Source: Chitinophaga sp. YR573 (GTDB lineage Bacteria; Bacteroidota; Bacteroidia; Chitinophagales; Chitinophagaceae). From it: 64,000 nt of DNA. How positions within the stretch are numbered: the stretch's first letter is position 1; the number at the start of each line of letters is the position of its first letter. The notes beneath the pieces are model-generated. The model was not told the DNA's origin. It did no database searches and was given only the letters and a program-made list of their open reading frames with translations. This document shows, piece by piece, positions 27,712 to 38,300 of this stretch. The stretch spans positions 4,190,803 through 4,254,802 of the forward strand of contig NZ_FOJF01000001.1 of NCBI RefSeq assembly GCF_900110995.1, in the 5' to 3' direction. A program made the translations under genes and the position numbers.

Positions 27712-28263
27712 ATGATCAGAACAAATTTACAACTGCTGCATATCATAGAAAGCCTGTCAGAAAAGACGGAAGCTATTACACTACGCAATTATAGTGTAGG
27801 GCAACGTATTATACAACAGGGGCAGGAAGGGAAAAATGTTTACATCATCAGGTCAGGCATTGCAAAATGCTTTATTACAGAAGATAATGATAAAGATTAT
27901 ATCCTTGAATTTTTAGGAGAAGGAGAGTTATTGGGGGAGATAGAGGCTATCAGGAAAGAGCCTGCTATCTGTAGTATAGAACCTGTTACACCTGTCAGTA
28001 TCTATATAATGAGTAACATAGAGTTCATGCAGCTGTTAAAAACAAAGCCGGATTTCAATGCGATAGTCATAGCGCTTATGGCTACGCGGATATCCAATTC
28101 ATCCGTAAAAAGTGCGAGGCAGCAGCTGTATACCTTATCCCAGATATTACCGCAGTTATTATCCGCACTAAACGCCCAGCAGATCACCTTTACCAAACAG
28201 GACCTGTCGGAGTATCTGGGGATATCAGTCAGAAGTCTCAACCGTTTATTGAAAACTACTTAA
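27712..28263 (+). CDS. Crp/Fnr-family transcriptional regulator
   Basis: The cyclic-nucleotide-binding fold occupies about 15-125 (YSVGQRIIQQGQEGKNVYIIRSGIAK, then EFLGEGELLGEI), and a short C-terminal helix-turn-helix about 150-183 (FTKQDLSEYLGISVRSLNRLLKT). At 183 residues it is compact. The ligand-contacting Arg-Ser/Thr pair of true CRP was not seen, so the effector is unknown. Divergent from the SDR-rpiA genes and 68 bases upstream of zwf, it is a good candidate regulator of both. Confidence 0.85.
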   Translation: MIRTNLQLLHIIESLSEKTEAITLRNYSVGQRIIQQGQEGKNVYIIRSGIAKCFITEDNDKDYILEFLGEGELLGEIEAIRKEPAICSIEPVTPVSIYIMSNIEFMQLLKTKPDFNAIVIALMATRISNSSVKSARQQLYTLSQILPQLLSALNAQQITFTKQDLSEYLGISVRSLNRLLKTT

Positions 28264-28284
28264 GAAGTGAACGCTATTAATGGT

Positions 28285-28292
28285 TAAATTTG
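28285..28292 (+). promoter_or_regulatory. Candidate -7 promoter element of zwf
   Basis: TAAATTTG matches TAnnTTTG exactly, 39 bases before the zwf start codon. No good -33 box is seen. Confidence 0.4.
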
Positions 28293-28331
28293 TCTAAATT
28301 AAAGGCAGAACGGACTAATTACCATTAAATT

Positions 28332-29858
28332 ATGAAACAAGTAAAAGCCTACCCCGCAGCTATCACTATCTTCGGGGCCAAAGGGGATCTGACGAAACGT
28401 AAGCTCATTCCTGCATTGTACAATCTCTTTACAGATCATCATCTCCCAGCAGCATTCAATATCTATTGTGTTGATTTTCTGGAAGTTGATGAGAATGAGT
28501 TCAGAAAAGACATGTTGGCTGGTATCAATGAATTCAGCCGTAGCGGAACAGCAGAAGAAGTGAAGTGGAATGAATTTGCCGCAAGACTATTTTATGTACA
28601 GGGGGATTTCCTCAAAAAGGAAACTTATACCGCCCTGGATGAAAGACTAAAAGCCTTCGAAAAGCAAAACGAACAGAACAGCACCCGTATCTTTTACTTC
28701 GCTACTGCTCCCCGCTTTATCGAAATTATCTCAGAGGCATTATACAAGAATAATCTTTGCAACCGCGACGGACTGGATCGTATCGTAATAGAAAAACCAT
28801 TCGGTACCGATCTGGAGTCAGCCAAAAAACTCAATCGTTTCTTAGGTAAACGATTCTCAGAAAAACAGATTTACAGGATAGATCATTACCTGGGCAAAGA
28901 AGCCGTACAGAATATTATGGCCTTCCGTTTTGCCAACTATGTATTTGAGCCTTTATGGAACAGAAAATACATAGATCATATCCAGATCAGTGTAACAGAA
29001 CAGGTGGGAGTAGGTAAACGTGGTGGTTACTATGATAGCAGTGGCGCTTTACGTGATATGATCCAGAATCACCTCTTACAGTTATTATGTATAGTAGGGA
29101 TGGAATGCCCGAAAGCATATAAATCTGAGGTGATAAGGGATGCCAAAACGAAGGTGATGAAGAGCGTAAAGGCTTACACCACCCCGCAGGTATTTAAGAA
29201 CGTAGTGCGCGGGCAATATACTGCCGGTAGCATTAACAATATGCCAAGACCCGCATACCGCAAAGAAGAGCAGGTGCAGTCCGGTTCCAATACGGAAACC
29301 TTTGTGGCGGCTAAGTTATTTATAGATAATGAACGCTGGAAAGGGGTACCTTTCTTCATGCGTACCGGTAAATCCCTGCCAGCACAGTCTTCTGTAATCG
29401 TGGTACAATTTAAGGATACTCCTCATAAGATCTTTAAAGATGATATCGTACCTAACCGTTTGATCATCAGTATACAACCGGAACTGGAAATCAGTTTGCT
29501 GTTTGAAAGTAAAGTACCTGGGTTACAGATGAAACTGAAACCGGTAGAGATGGACTTTACCTACAAGGAATCTTATACAGAAACGATCCCTGAAGCATAT
29601 GAAGCCCTCTTGCTGGATGTGCTGCATGGTGATGCTACCCTGTTCATGCGTGCAGACCAGATAGAGGCTGCCTGGAAGGTGGTAATGCCTATTATAGAGG
29701 CATGGGAGAAATACCCTGAAAAAGAGCTGCATATGTATAAAGCAGGTAGTTGCGGGCCTACGGCTTCCGGTGCTTTGCTGAAACCCTTTGCAAAAGAGTG
29801 GTACGAATTACCTTTTACTAAAACGGAGAAAGCGATTCCCAATCTTAAGAGCTTATAA
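28332..29858 (+). CDS. zwf: Glucose-6-phosphate 1-dehydrogenase
   Basis: This 508-residue enzyme carries out the first oxidative step of the pentose-phosphate pathway. The nucleotide-binding start FGAKGDLTKRKL is at about 14-25, IVIEKPFGTDL at about 151-161 and the active-site signature RIDHYLGKE at 182-190 with His185. Length and motifs are typical. The usual companions pgl and gnd are not adjacent; instead rpiA and a Crp-like regulator are upstream. A strong terminator follows. Confidence 0.95.
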   Translation: MKQVKAYPAAITIFGAKGDLTKRKLIPALYNLFTDHHLPAAFNIYCVDFLEVDENEFRKDMLAGINEFSRSGTAEEVKWNEFAARLFYVQGDFLKKETYTALDERLKAFEKQNEQNSTRIFYFATAPRFIEIISEALYKNNLCNRDGLDRIVIEKPFGTDLESAKKLNRFLGKRFSEKQIYRIDHYLGKEAVQNIMAFRFANYVFEPLWNRKYIDHIQISVTEQVGVGKRGGYYDSSGALRDMIQNHLLQLLCIVGMECPKAYKSEVIRDAKTKVMKSVKAYTTPQVFKNVVRGQYTAGSINNMPRPAYRKEEQVQSGSNTETFVAAKLFIDNERWKGVPFFMRTGKSLPAQSSVIVVQFKDTPHKIFKDDIVPNRLIISIQPELEISLLFESKVPGLQMKLKPVEMDFTYKESYTETIPEAYEALLLDVLHGDATLFMRADQIEAAWKVVMPIIEAWEKYPEKELHMYKAGSCGPTASGALLKPFAKEWYELPFTKTEKAIPNLKSL

Positions 29859-29865
29859 TAATCAG

Positions 29866-29892
29866 AAGCCGGTTTAAAGACCGGCTTTTTTT
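29866..29892 (+). terminator. Intrinsic terminator of zwf
   Basis: An eight-base stem (AAGCCGGT/ACCGGCTT) with a six-base loop is followed by seven T residues. Confidence 0.9.
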
Positions 29893-30337
29893 ATGGCTTA
29901 TCATTTGAATTGCTAAAATAACAACGAGTTTAGCGGATTTCAGAAGAATCTCTGTAAAGCCTTAACAGGCTTGTGATCAGAGATATAATCCATATATGAT
30001 CCATATATAAAGCATATATGAACCATATATAATCCATACTTCCAGAGATATGCTTTATATATAGGTTGATTTTGCTTTATAAATATATTATTTAAACTTC
30101 AGTTATCTGATTGGTACCTTTTTCCACTTCATGTTAATTTCTTTAGAGTAGCCAAATCTTAGATTATACTTACTTTTATGCGGGAAGAAATTTCAGAGGA
30201 TGCTACCTGAAAAACCGGGAAAAGAGAAGTCCCGAAGAACTCGCCAGCGCTACAATTTCCGCTAAGTGGAAATTATTGATCATGTACCGTTTATCCCTTC
30301 AGGAAAATTCCTGTTATAACAGCAATTATTGCATCAC
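29893..30337 (+). other. Long intergenic leader upstream of recDCB
   Basis: No gene was found in these 445 bases. An AT-rich set of short repeats occupies 29986-30062. Nearer the genes, several small hairpins occur: CGGGA with TCCCG (30187-30234 area), AATTTCC with GGAAATT (about 30254-30274) and AGGAA with TTCCT (30301-30311). I could not match these to a known riboswitch. Confidence 0.4.
29986..30062. repeat. AT-rich short tandem repeats with a 15-base perfect inverted repeat
   Basis: Five imperfect copies of an 11-12 base unit resembling ATCCATATATGA run from 29986 to about 30038. ATATATAAAGCATAT (30003-30017) is the exact reverse complement of 30048-30062, so the block can fold into a long AT-rich hairpin. 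It resembles a protein-binding or bent-DNA site. Confidence 0.55.
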
Positions 30338-32116
30338 ATGCATACTATAAATGATGTTCATCAGCAGTTTGCTGAATATTTCGATATACCAGTGTTAAAG
30401 CCTTACGCATATCTGCTGTCTAAAAAGATCAGCGAAGGGCATATCTGTCTGCACCTGGATAAACTAACCGAATTACCGCCCTATTGCGGTGATATGGTAC
30501 CAGGCAGCGGGCCTTTACAGGCTGTTACACTTGTTGCCCGTAATGGCAATGATCAGCAGCCTTTTGTACTTTACCAGGACCGCCTGTATCTGCAACGTTA
30601 TTTCCGCTACGAAACAACATTCCTGAAACGTATCCACCAGTTCCTGGAAACAGAGAAGGAACAGCTACTACAACGGTTAAAAGTACTCGAAACACATAGG
30701 GAACTTGTTACCAGCCTGTTTGTTTCAGATGATCCTATAGATGAGAATACACCTACCGACTGGCAACTGGCTGCTGCCATCACCGGTGTGTTAAATAACT
30801 TCACCATTATCACAGGAGGCCCCGGTACGGGTAAAACAACCACCGTTGCCAAAATACTGGCCATCCTGTATAACATAGCGCCTTCGCTGAGAGTAGCATT
30901 GGCTGCTCCCACAGGGAAAGCCGCTGCACGTATGGCGGAAAGTTTGCGCAACACTAAATTACCGGTAGCACCTTCTTTAACAGAGAAGCTGCAAAGCCTT
31001 AGTCCGAGTACTATCCACCGCCTGCTGAAATCTAAAAAGGACAGTCCCTATTTCCATCATAACGCGGAGAACCCGCTCAACTATGATGTAGTAATAGTAG
31101 ATGAATCTTCGATGATAGACATTGCGCTGTTTGCAAAACTATTAGATGCTATTGGCCCTGATACAAGATTGATTTTATTGGGAGATAAAGACCAGCTGGC
31201 ATCTGTGGAAGCTGGTAGTTTGTTCGGGGACCTCTGCCAGGCTCAGGAAATACTCAACCTGTTTTCTGCGGACAGATTAACACTGATCAATTCATTCATC
31301 ACGGATAAAAGGAAGAATATTCCGGATAGCCATATCAGTGAGGATCGCCACCCTTTATTCCAGCACCTGGTAGAATTGCGTCGCAGTCATCGTTTCACAG
31401 GGCATAAAGGAATAGGTAAATTCAGTAAGGCGATTATCAGGAATGATCAGGTTGCATTAAAAGAATTCCTACATGCAAATAATGATGAACAGGTAATCAT
31501 TGACCCTTCTTACTCCAGGGAGCTGTTTGAACAGTTTGTATCAGGTTATGAAGCGTTTATCAAAGAGAACGATAAACAGGAAGCCTTACATAAAATGAAT
31601 GGTTTACGGGTACTGTGTGCGGTGAGAGAAGGTGAACAGGGATTATACGCCATCAATAAAATGATTGAAAAATATCTGCATGATAAAAAACTGATTAAGA
31701 TCAATGCTGAGTTTTACGAGAACAGGCCCATCATACTCACCCGTAACTACTATGAACATAACTTGTTCAATGGAGATACAGGTATTATCCGCCCCGATGA
31801 AAACGGGGTACTGATGGCCTGGTTCGAAGATGGTACCGGCGATTTAAGAGCAGTACTGCCTGGTTATTTAACGGAAGCAGAAACAGTATTTGCCATGACT
31901 ATTCATAAAAGTCAGGGTTCTGAATTTAATAAAGTACTGGTTGTGCTGCCTGCGGTCACCAATGTAGCACTACTCACCCGCGAACTGTTGTATACAGCCG
32001 TTACCAGGGCGAGGACGATGGTATACGTACAATCATCCGAAGAAGTATTATTACAGGCCGTGGAGCATTCTGTAGAAAGAGCTTCCGGTATCGCTAATCG
32101 TTTTGTAGAAGATTGA
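30338..32116 (+). CDS. recD: Exodeoxyribonuclease V alpha subunit (RecD helicase)
   Basis: This SF1B 5'-3' helicase subunit has 592 residues. The Walker A motif GGPGTGKTTT is at about 160-168, Walker B is VIVDESSMIDI, and the C-terminal MTIHKSQGSEFNKVLVVLP plus LLYTAVTRAR are helicase motifs V/VI. I prefer the ATG at 30338 over the in-frame TTG at 30329. It is the first gene of a recD-recC-recB operon, with gaps of 10 and 9 bases. The complex unwinds and resects double-strand breaks and degrades foreign linear DNA. Confidence 0.93.
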   Translation: MHTINDVHQQFAEYFDIPVLKPYAYLLSKKISEGHICLHLDKLTELPPYCGDMVPGSGPLQAVTLVARNGNDQQPFVLYQDRLYLQRYFRYETTFLKRIHQFLETEKEQLLQRLKVLETHRELVTSLFVSDDPIDENTPTDWQLAAAITGVLNNFTIITGGPGTGKTTTVAKILAILYNIAPSLRVALAAPTGKAAARMAESLRNTKLPVAPSLTEKLQSLSPSTIHRLLKSKKDSPYFHHNAENPLNYDVVIVDESSMIDIALFAKLLDAIGPDTRLILLGDKDQLASVEAGSLFGDLCQAQEILNLFSADRLTLINSFITDKRKNIPDSHISEDRHPLFQHLVELRRSHRFTGHKGIGKFSKAIIRNDQVALKEFLHANNDEQVIIDPSYSRELFEQFVSGYEAFIKENDKQEALHKMNGLRVLCAVREGEQGLYAINKMIEKYLHDKKLIKINAEFYENRPIILTRNYYEHNLFNGDTGIIRPDENGVLMAWFEDGTGDLRAVLPGYLTEAETVFAMTIHKSQGSEFNKVLVVLPAVTNVALLTRELLYTAVTRARTMVYVQSSEEVLLQAVEHSVERASGIANRFVED

Positions 32117-32126
32117 TATATCCATT

Positions 32127-35100
32127 ATGGCATTATTTTTAAAGGTTTCGAATTCACTGGAGAGTTTGTCGCAGGGCTTATCACTAAGTCTGCACGAATC
32201 GCAGAACAGCGTATTCGAACCGCACCTGATAGTGACACAAACAGAAGGGATGAACAACTGGCTGAAGCTACAGATAGCTTCACACCTGGGTATTGCCGCC
32301 AATTGCCGTTTCCTTAAACCAAATGATCTCATTCATCAGCTGTATTACCTGCTGGGAGGACGTTATACAGAAATACTCTCCGCACAGAACCTTACCTGGC
32401 TGTTGTTTAAACTGCTGGGAGAAAGTGATTTTACTGAGAAATTTCCGGACACCGCAGATTACTATCTGAATAATCAATCTGATAAAGACCTGAAGAGAAT
32501 GGGCCTTGCAAAAAAGGCGGCGGATTTGTTTGACCAGTACCAGGTGTACCGCCCGGAAATGATCCGCGAATGGAATACGAAAACATTAAAAGAAGTAGGG
32601 AAAGACGACTGGCAGGAATACCTGTGGATAAAAGCTAAAATTGTTTCTGATAATAGTCTGCCTGATAAAACAATAATCGGTCAGCATATCCTGGAAGCAT
32701 TAAAGAATCCTGATCAGCGGGATGCTTTATCCAACAGGATCAAAGCGATTCATCTCTTTGGTATATCCATCATCACCGCTTATCACGTAAAGATCCTCTA
32801 CGATCTTTCAGAATATGTAGACGTTTATTTTCACATCATCAATCCTTCCCCTGCTACGTTCTGGTTCGAAGACAGGAGTGAGAAACAGCTGGCTCGCTGG
32901 AGACAAAAAGGAAAAGACATTGATGCACAGGTAACGGGTAATCCACTGGTAGCAGGTTGGGGAAGAGTAGTACAGGATACTTTCGGATTATTCTTCAAAC
33001 ACGATGAATTTATCAATGCCTACGATGATAGTGAACTGATACCACCTGAAGCCGATACGCTGCTGCACAAGATTCAGGATGATGTGTTTAACAGCGCTAC
33101 CAGTAACCGTAATAAAATCAGCGCCGCAGATCTGAGCGATGGTTCTGTTACTATCAATGCCTGTTATACCGTAGCAAGAGAAGTAGAAGTATTATACAAC
33201 TACCTCGTATACCTGATCGATAAAAAGAAAGAACATCTTTCTCCGCGTGACATTGTAGTGATGGTAAGTGATATAGATGCCTATGCTCCTTATATCAAAG
33301 CAGTATTTAATAATGCTCCTTATAAATTCCGTTATACCATAGCAGATGAAAGTTATGCAGACAGTGATAACCTCTTCAATGCACTGCATGCTGTACTGCA
33401 CATGAATGAAGATAATTTCAAAGCAGAAGAGGTATTACAATTACTGGATTTTTCATATATCCGGGAACGTTTTAACATCAATGATGTTCCGCTGATACGC
33501 AGAGTTGTAGATGCTGCCAATATCCGCTTTGGTATGGAAGGCGATAAAGAAGATGAAACCTTCCTGGTAAGCTGGAAATATGGGATCAAACGTATTATGT
33601 ATGGTATCTGTATGAGTGGGGGAGAAGAGTATGGAGAAGGAGAGAACAGCTTCTTCCCGCTGGATATCCTGGAAGGTAGTACCGGCCAGGAAGTAATCCG
33701 TTTCTGTCATTTTGTGCAGATGCTGATGCAGGTAGTGGAAGAGCAAAAGCGTGAACGCTCCATCACAGAATGGGTGACCTATATAGAAAGTGTACTGCAT
33801 AACATGGTATACGAGCCGGAAGAAGATACAGACGAAGATTATAATACGCTGATGCAGCAGTTGTCTGATTACAACCTGCTCAATGAATATATGAGTGATA
33901 CCGTGGGCTTTGATGTATTCGGACATAGCTTCCTGGAAACACTTACAGGGAATACACGTTCCGGCCTGTTCGTAAACGGGGGCATTACTTTTTGTTCTCT
34001 CATCCCCATGCGTAGTATTCCGTTTAAGGTAGTAGCTATGCTGGGACTGAATTACGATAAATTCCCGCGTAGGGAACATACCACAGGGTTCAACCTGATG
34101 GAAAGGGATAAACAAAGAGGAGATAGAAATGTAAAGGAGAATGATAAACACCTTTTCCTGGAAACGATCCTGTCTGCCAGGGAATACCTGTACATCAGTT
34201 ATGTGGGTCAGAGCGCCAAGGATAATACCGGTATACCACCATCAGCACTGGTAGATGAACTGATAGATTATATAGAATCCGGTACAGATGATCCTGAAAG
34301 TGTGCGGCAGAAGTTAGTGACGTTACATCCTTTGCAGGGATTCAGTATGAAATACAGCAAGGGCAATGCGCACCTGTATAACTATCTGAATACTTCTATC
34401 GCCGAAAGAAAGAAGGTAACGCAAAAAGAAAAAGTGGTAGAACCTTTTGGATTTGAAGAAATAGTACTGGATGATCTGCCCCGTTTTTTCAGAAACCCTT
34501 TTAAAACATATTACAACAAGGTATTGGGGATTTATTACAATGATGCCCAGGTACTCTTAAGAGACACTGAGATCTTCGATCTTAACAGCCTGCAGCAATG
34601 GGCATTGAAAAACCGTCTGCTGCCCATGAACCCCGAAGATATCAGGGATCTAAAAACAAAGCTGCTTAAAACGGGTAGTCTGCCCCTGAAAAACATGGCA
34701 GACGTATCGCTGACCCTGGTAGAAGAAATGATAGAACCCGTGCGGGACCTTTACGAAAGTGTGGTACAAGGTGCTGAAGAACAGATCGTTCCCATAGAAT
34801 TGACAATAGATGGTAGTGTGATAAAGGGAGTGATCGGTTCCGTGTTTAATGATAAGCTCGTACAGATCTCCTGGTCAAAATCAGAAACAAAATACCTGAT
34901 AGAGGCGTATATTCGTTATCTGGCAGGCGTAGCCGCCGGGGTTGTGAAAGGAATGTTCTTTATCTCCGCAAGCAAAAAGGAAGCTGTTTTTGAAGCGAAG
35001 CCACTGACACAGGCTACTGCTACAGAACGGCTCACACAGATCGTTAAAACATATAAAGCCGGGATGGAAAGGATCGCACCTTTTTACCCCGACTTTGATA

Positions 35101-35306
35101 TCACTCCGGCTAAAGTGGCGGAGCTGGATTTTGAGAAGTTTACCAAAACAGTTGAAGGTAAGCTCACAGCAAAACCAGACCCATACATCACACTGGAATA
35201 TAAAAATGGGTTCTTTGCCCATGAATCTGTGCTGGAATCATACAAAGCTATTTGTGAATTGGTGATAGTGCCACTGGAAGAATTACTGCCAGGTTATTAC
35301 GACTAA
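32127..35306 (+). CDS. recC: Exodeoxyribonuclease V gamma subunit (RecC)
   Basis: This 1059-residue RecC-like protein has an inactive helicase-like architecture. Characteristic stretches are THLIVTQTEGMNNWLKLQIA-like sequence at the start (QTEGMNNWLKLQIASHLGI), RYTIADESYADSDNLFNALH in the middle, and GGITFCSLIPMRSIPFKVVAMLGLNYDKFPR, the typical RecC motif. RecC recognises Chi and holds RecB and RecD together. Its size and its place between recD and recB support the assignment. Confidence 0.9.
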   Translation: MALFLKVSNSLESLSQGLSLSLHESQNSVFEPHLIVTQTEGMNNWLKLQIASHLGIAANCRFLKPNDLIHQLYYLLGGRYTEILSAQNLTWLLFKLLGESDFTEKFPDTADYYLNNQSDKDLKRMGLAKKAADLFDQYQVYRPEMIREWNTKTLKEVGKDDWQEYLWIKAKIVSDNSLPDKTIIGQHILEALKNPDQRDALSNRIKAIHLFGISIITAYHVKILYDLSEYVDVYFHIINPSPATFWFEDRSEKQLARWRQKGKDIDAQVTGNPLVAGWGRVVQDTFGLFFKHDEFINAYDDSELIPPEADTLLHKIQDDVFNSATSNRNKISAADLSDGSVTINACYTVAREVEVLYNYLVYLIDKKKEHLSPRDIVVMVSDIDAYAPYIKAVFNNAPYKFRYTIADESYADSDNLFNALHAVLHMNEDNFKAEEVLQLLDFSYIRERFNINDVPLIRRVVDAANIRFGMEGDKEDETFLVSWKYGIKRIMYGICMSGGEEYGEGENSFFPLDILEGSTGQEVIRFCHFVQMLMQVVEEQKRERSITEWVTYIESVLHNMVYEPEEDTDEDYNTLMQQLSDYNLLNEYMSDTVGFDVFGHSFLETLTGNTRSGLFVNGGITFCSLIPMRSIPFKVVAMLGLNYDKFPRREHTTGFNLMERDKQRGDRNVKENDKHLFLETILSAREYLYISYVGQSAKDNTGIPPSALVDELIDYIESGTDDPESVRQKLVTLHPLQGFSMKYSKGNAHLYNYLNTSIAERKKVTQKEKVVEPFGFEEIVLDDLPRFFRNPFKTYYNKVLGIYYNDAQVLLRDTEIFDLNSLQQWALKNRLLPMNPEDIRDLKTKLLKTGSLPLKNMADVSLTLVEEMIEPVRDLYESVVQGAEEQIVPIELTIDGSVIKGVIGSVFNDKLVQISWSKSETKYLIEAYIRYLAGVAAGVVKGMFFISASKKEAVFEAKPLTQATATERLTQIVKTYKAGMERIAPFYPDFDITPAKVAELDFEKFTKTVEGKLTAKPDPYITLEYKNGFFAHESVLESYKAICELVIVPLEELLPGYYD

Positions 35307-35315
35307 AAAGAATCA

Positions 35316-38300
35316 ATGACGGAAAAGAATCAATACCGCGAGTTTAATGCTGCTACGGTGGAACTGCAAAGCAGTAACCTCATCGAAGCCAGCGCCGGTA
35401 CAGGTAAAACTTATTCCATCGCCATTCTTTTACTACGGCTGATACTGGAAAAGAAGTTGTCTGTAAAGGAAATTCTGATGGTGACTTTTACCAAAGCTGC
35501 CGTAGCGGAATTACAGGAACGTATCCGTCTCTTTATCCGCAATGCGTATAAAGCCAGTATAGGGAAAGATATCAAAGATGATAATATTAAAAAACTGGTA
35601 CAGCAGGCTATTGATAATAGTGATAAAGCAACCGTACGTCAGCAACTGAAAGATGCGGTATTATTGTTGGATGAAGCTTCTGTATTAACGATTCATAGCT
35701 TTTGCCAGCAGACCCTTAACGAGTTTGCTTTTGAAACCAATCAGCTGTTTGGTGCGGAAATGATCCAGGATGTAAAACCCCTGGTATTGGAAGAAGTACA
35801 GAAATTCTGGAGAAAACATGTTACTACCATTCATACAAAGCTCCTGAAGAAACTCTGGGAACAAGGTTTACGCATGGAGAAAATGAGTGAGGCGCTGGAC
35901 GTTCATTTAAGTGGTAAGAAATACCTGGGCTACGATGAGAATAGCACCTATACCATGACGGCCGCTGAGCAGGCGAAATGGGAACAGGAGCTGGATGTTT
36001 TGCAGCAGCAGGAAACAGAGATGAAGGCTGCTCTTGTACAGTATGTAACAGACAACACCGCTGAAATTACGGCGTATAGCCAGAAGAATAAACACGCCCT
36101 TACAAAGGCGGTTCCATTATTGCCTACACCGCAGAAGTTCATCAATTTTATATCCGAAAAAAGAGATACGAAATTTGTTGCTGATGTGTATAAAGATCTC
36201 TTAGGCAGATTAGATGAAATAGAACAGGTAGCAGAAGAAAGCAGGAAGGTAACAGAAGTTGTTAATCGTCGGCTGCATTGTCTTGCTATAAAAGAAGTCT
36301 CTGCCGGTGTAAAAGAATTTAAAAAGCGTAATAACCTGCTGAGTTACGACGATATGATCGTGAACCTGCATGCAGCATTGGTAAAAAAAGACAATCCGGC
36401 ACTGTCTGCCGCTTTACAGAATAAATACAAAGCTGTTTTCGTGGATGAGTTCCAGGATACAGACCGCTTACAATACGAGATCTTTGAGAAAGCCTTTGGT
36501 GAAAGCACTATCCTGTTTTACATCGGCGATCCTAAACAGAGTATTTACGCCTGGCGTAAAGCAGATATCTTCACTTACTTCAAGGCAAGAAAAAAAGTAG
36601 AACATGTATATAGCATGAATAAGAACTACCGTTCTTCTTCTTCCTTCATCGGTGCTATGAACAGGTTCTTCCTGCCCAGTGAGGGCTTCGATACTTTTCA
36701 CTTTGGCGGAGAGCAGAATGCCATTGATTATATTCATGTAGAAAGTCCGGAGAGTAATAACAAAGGATTTCTTTTTAAGGATAATGAGGCAGATGTACCT
36801 ATCTCTATCTTCCAGTTTTCCAATAACAAAAACCTGAGTAAAGGCATTGCTTTACAGATAGCAGATCTCTTACAAAACAAAACTTACAGTATTGGAGAGA
36901 AAGCCGGACAAAGAAAGGTTTCTCCTTCCGATATTGGTATCCTGGTGCGTACAGGGCAACAGGGTAGGGAAGTAAAAGCCCAGTTATCATTATTAGGTAT
37001 TCCTGCTGTGACGATTGATGATTCCAAAGTATTACAATCAGAACAGGCCAGGCAATTGTTGTACCTCATGGAAGCAATGGCCGCTCCTGATCGTTCTTCT
37101 ATCAACCGTGCCATGCTTTCTTCCTTAACAGGATTGAACATGGAATCCATCCTGATACTGGATGATGAAGCAACCTTACAACTCTTTACCAATTATAAGA
37201 ACCGCTGGCAGAAAGACGGGATCTATACTGCACTGATGGACTTCGTTGCTGACTTTGGCATCAGGAATGTTTTATCACAGGCGCATACAGAAAACGGAGA
37301 GCGTATCATCTCCAACTTCTTTCAGCTGATAGAACTGGTACACCAGGTACAGAGCCGGAAGAACTTCTCTATGGCAGAACTTATTTCCTGGGTAAAGCGT
37401 GGTATTGATGGTATGGCTACAGAAGGAGATGAATATGAGCAACGTGTGGAGAGTGATGAAGAGGCGGTAAAGATTGTGACCATCCATAAAAGCAAAGGAC
37501 TGGAATATAATATCGTGATGGCGCCTTATCTCGACTTCGTCGAGAATACGGCAATAGAGTTCATCAGCTTCCGTGATCCCGATACCGGTGATTACCTGGG
37601 TGCTGAAAGAATACGCCTATCTGAAGAACAACTGGTGGTGCAGCGGCAACAAACGGAACAGGAGAACCGCCGTTTATTATACGTAGCTATCACCCGTGCA
37701 GTATATAAATGTTATATCTTCAAAAATACGTCCGGTTATAACAAAGCGTCTACGCTCTCTACTTTCTTAGGAGCGATGAACACCACAGAACCAGGATTGA
37801 TAAAGATAGAAGAGGAACCACCTGTAATTGCACCGGAAGGATATAAGAGGGAGAAGATCCCTGCGATGGTCGCGCCTGCTCCTGTAAACTTCACCTTGTT
37901 ACAGGCTAACTGGCGCAAGATGAGTTATACCATGCTGGCTGCAAAACACGATAAGCTGCCTTTAGGGCGTGCTACACAGCAGGAGGATGTCTATGATACC
38001 TTTATCTTCTATACGCTTAAACGCGGGGCTAAAACAGGTAATCTGCTGCATTATATCTTCGAGAACATCAGCTTCTCTGATGATACCCGCTGGGATAAAG
38101 TGTTGAATGAGGCGATCAGGCGTTTTCTGCCAGGGCAGCAGGATCAGTATTTACCTATGTTGCGGCAGTTATTACAACATGTATTTAACACTACTATACA
38201 GGTGAACGGAGATGAATTTCCTTTATCTGCTGTGGCCTGGTATAAATGTATTGCGGAGTTTGAATTTGATTTCCCTATAGGATTATTCTCTCCTGATGTA

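Noticed and set aside
29986-30062. CRISPR-like array
   Set aside because: Units are about 11 bases, imperfect and AT-only, without spacers of constant size and without cas genes.
30181-30311. Known riboswitch upstream of recD
   Set aside because: Several small hairpins are present, but none of the conserved cores of TPP, SAM, cobalamin or c-di-GMP riboswitches could be matched by eye.
33453-34151. Minus-strand ORF of 232 codons
   Set aside because: It lies wholly inside recC on the opposite strand and is His/Ile/Phe-rich without domain features; it is a codon-usage shadow.
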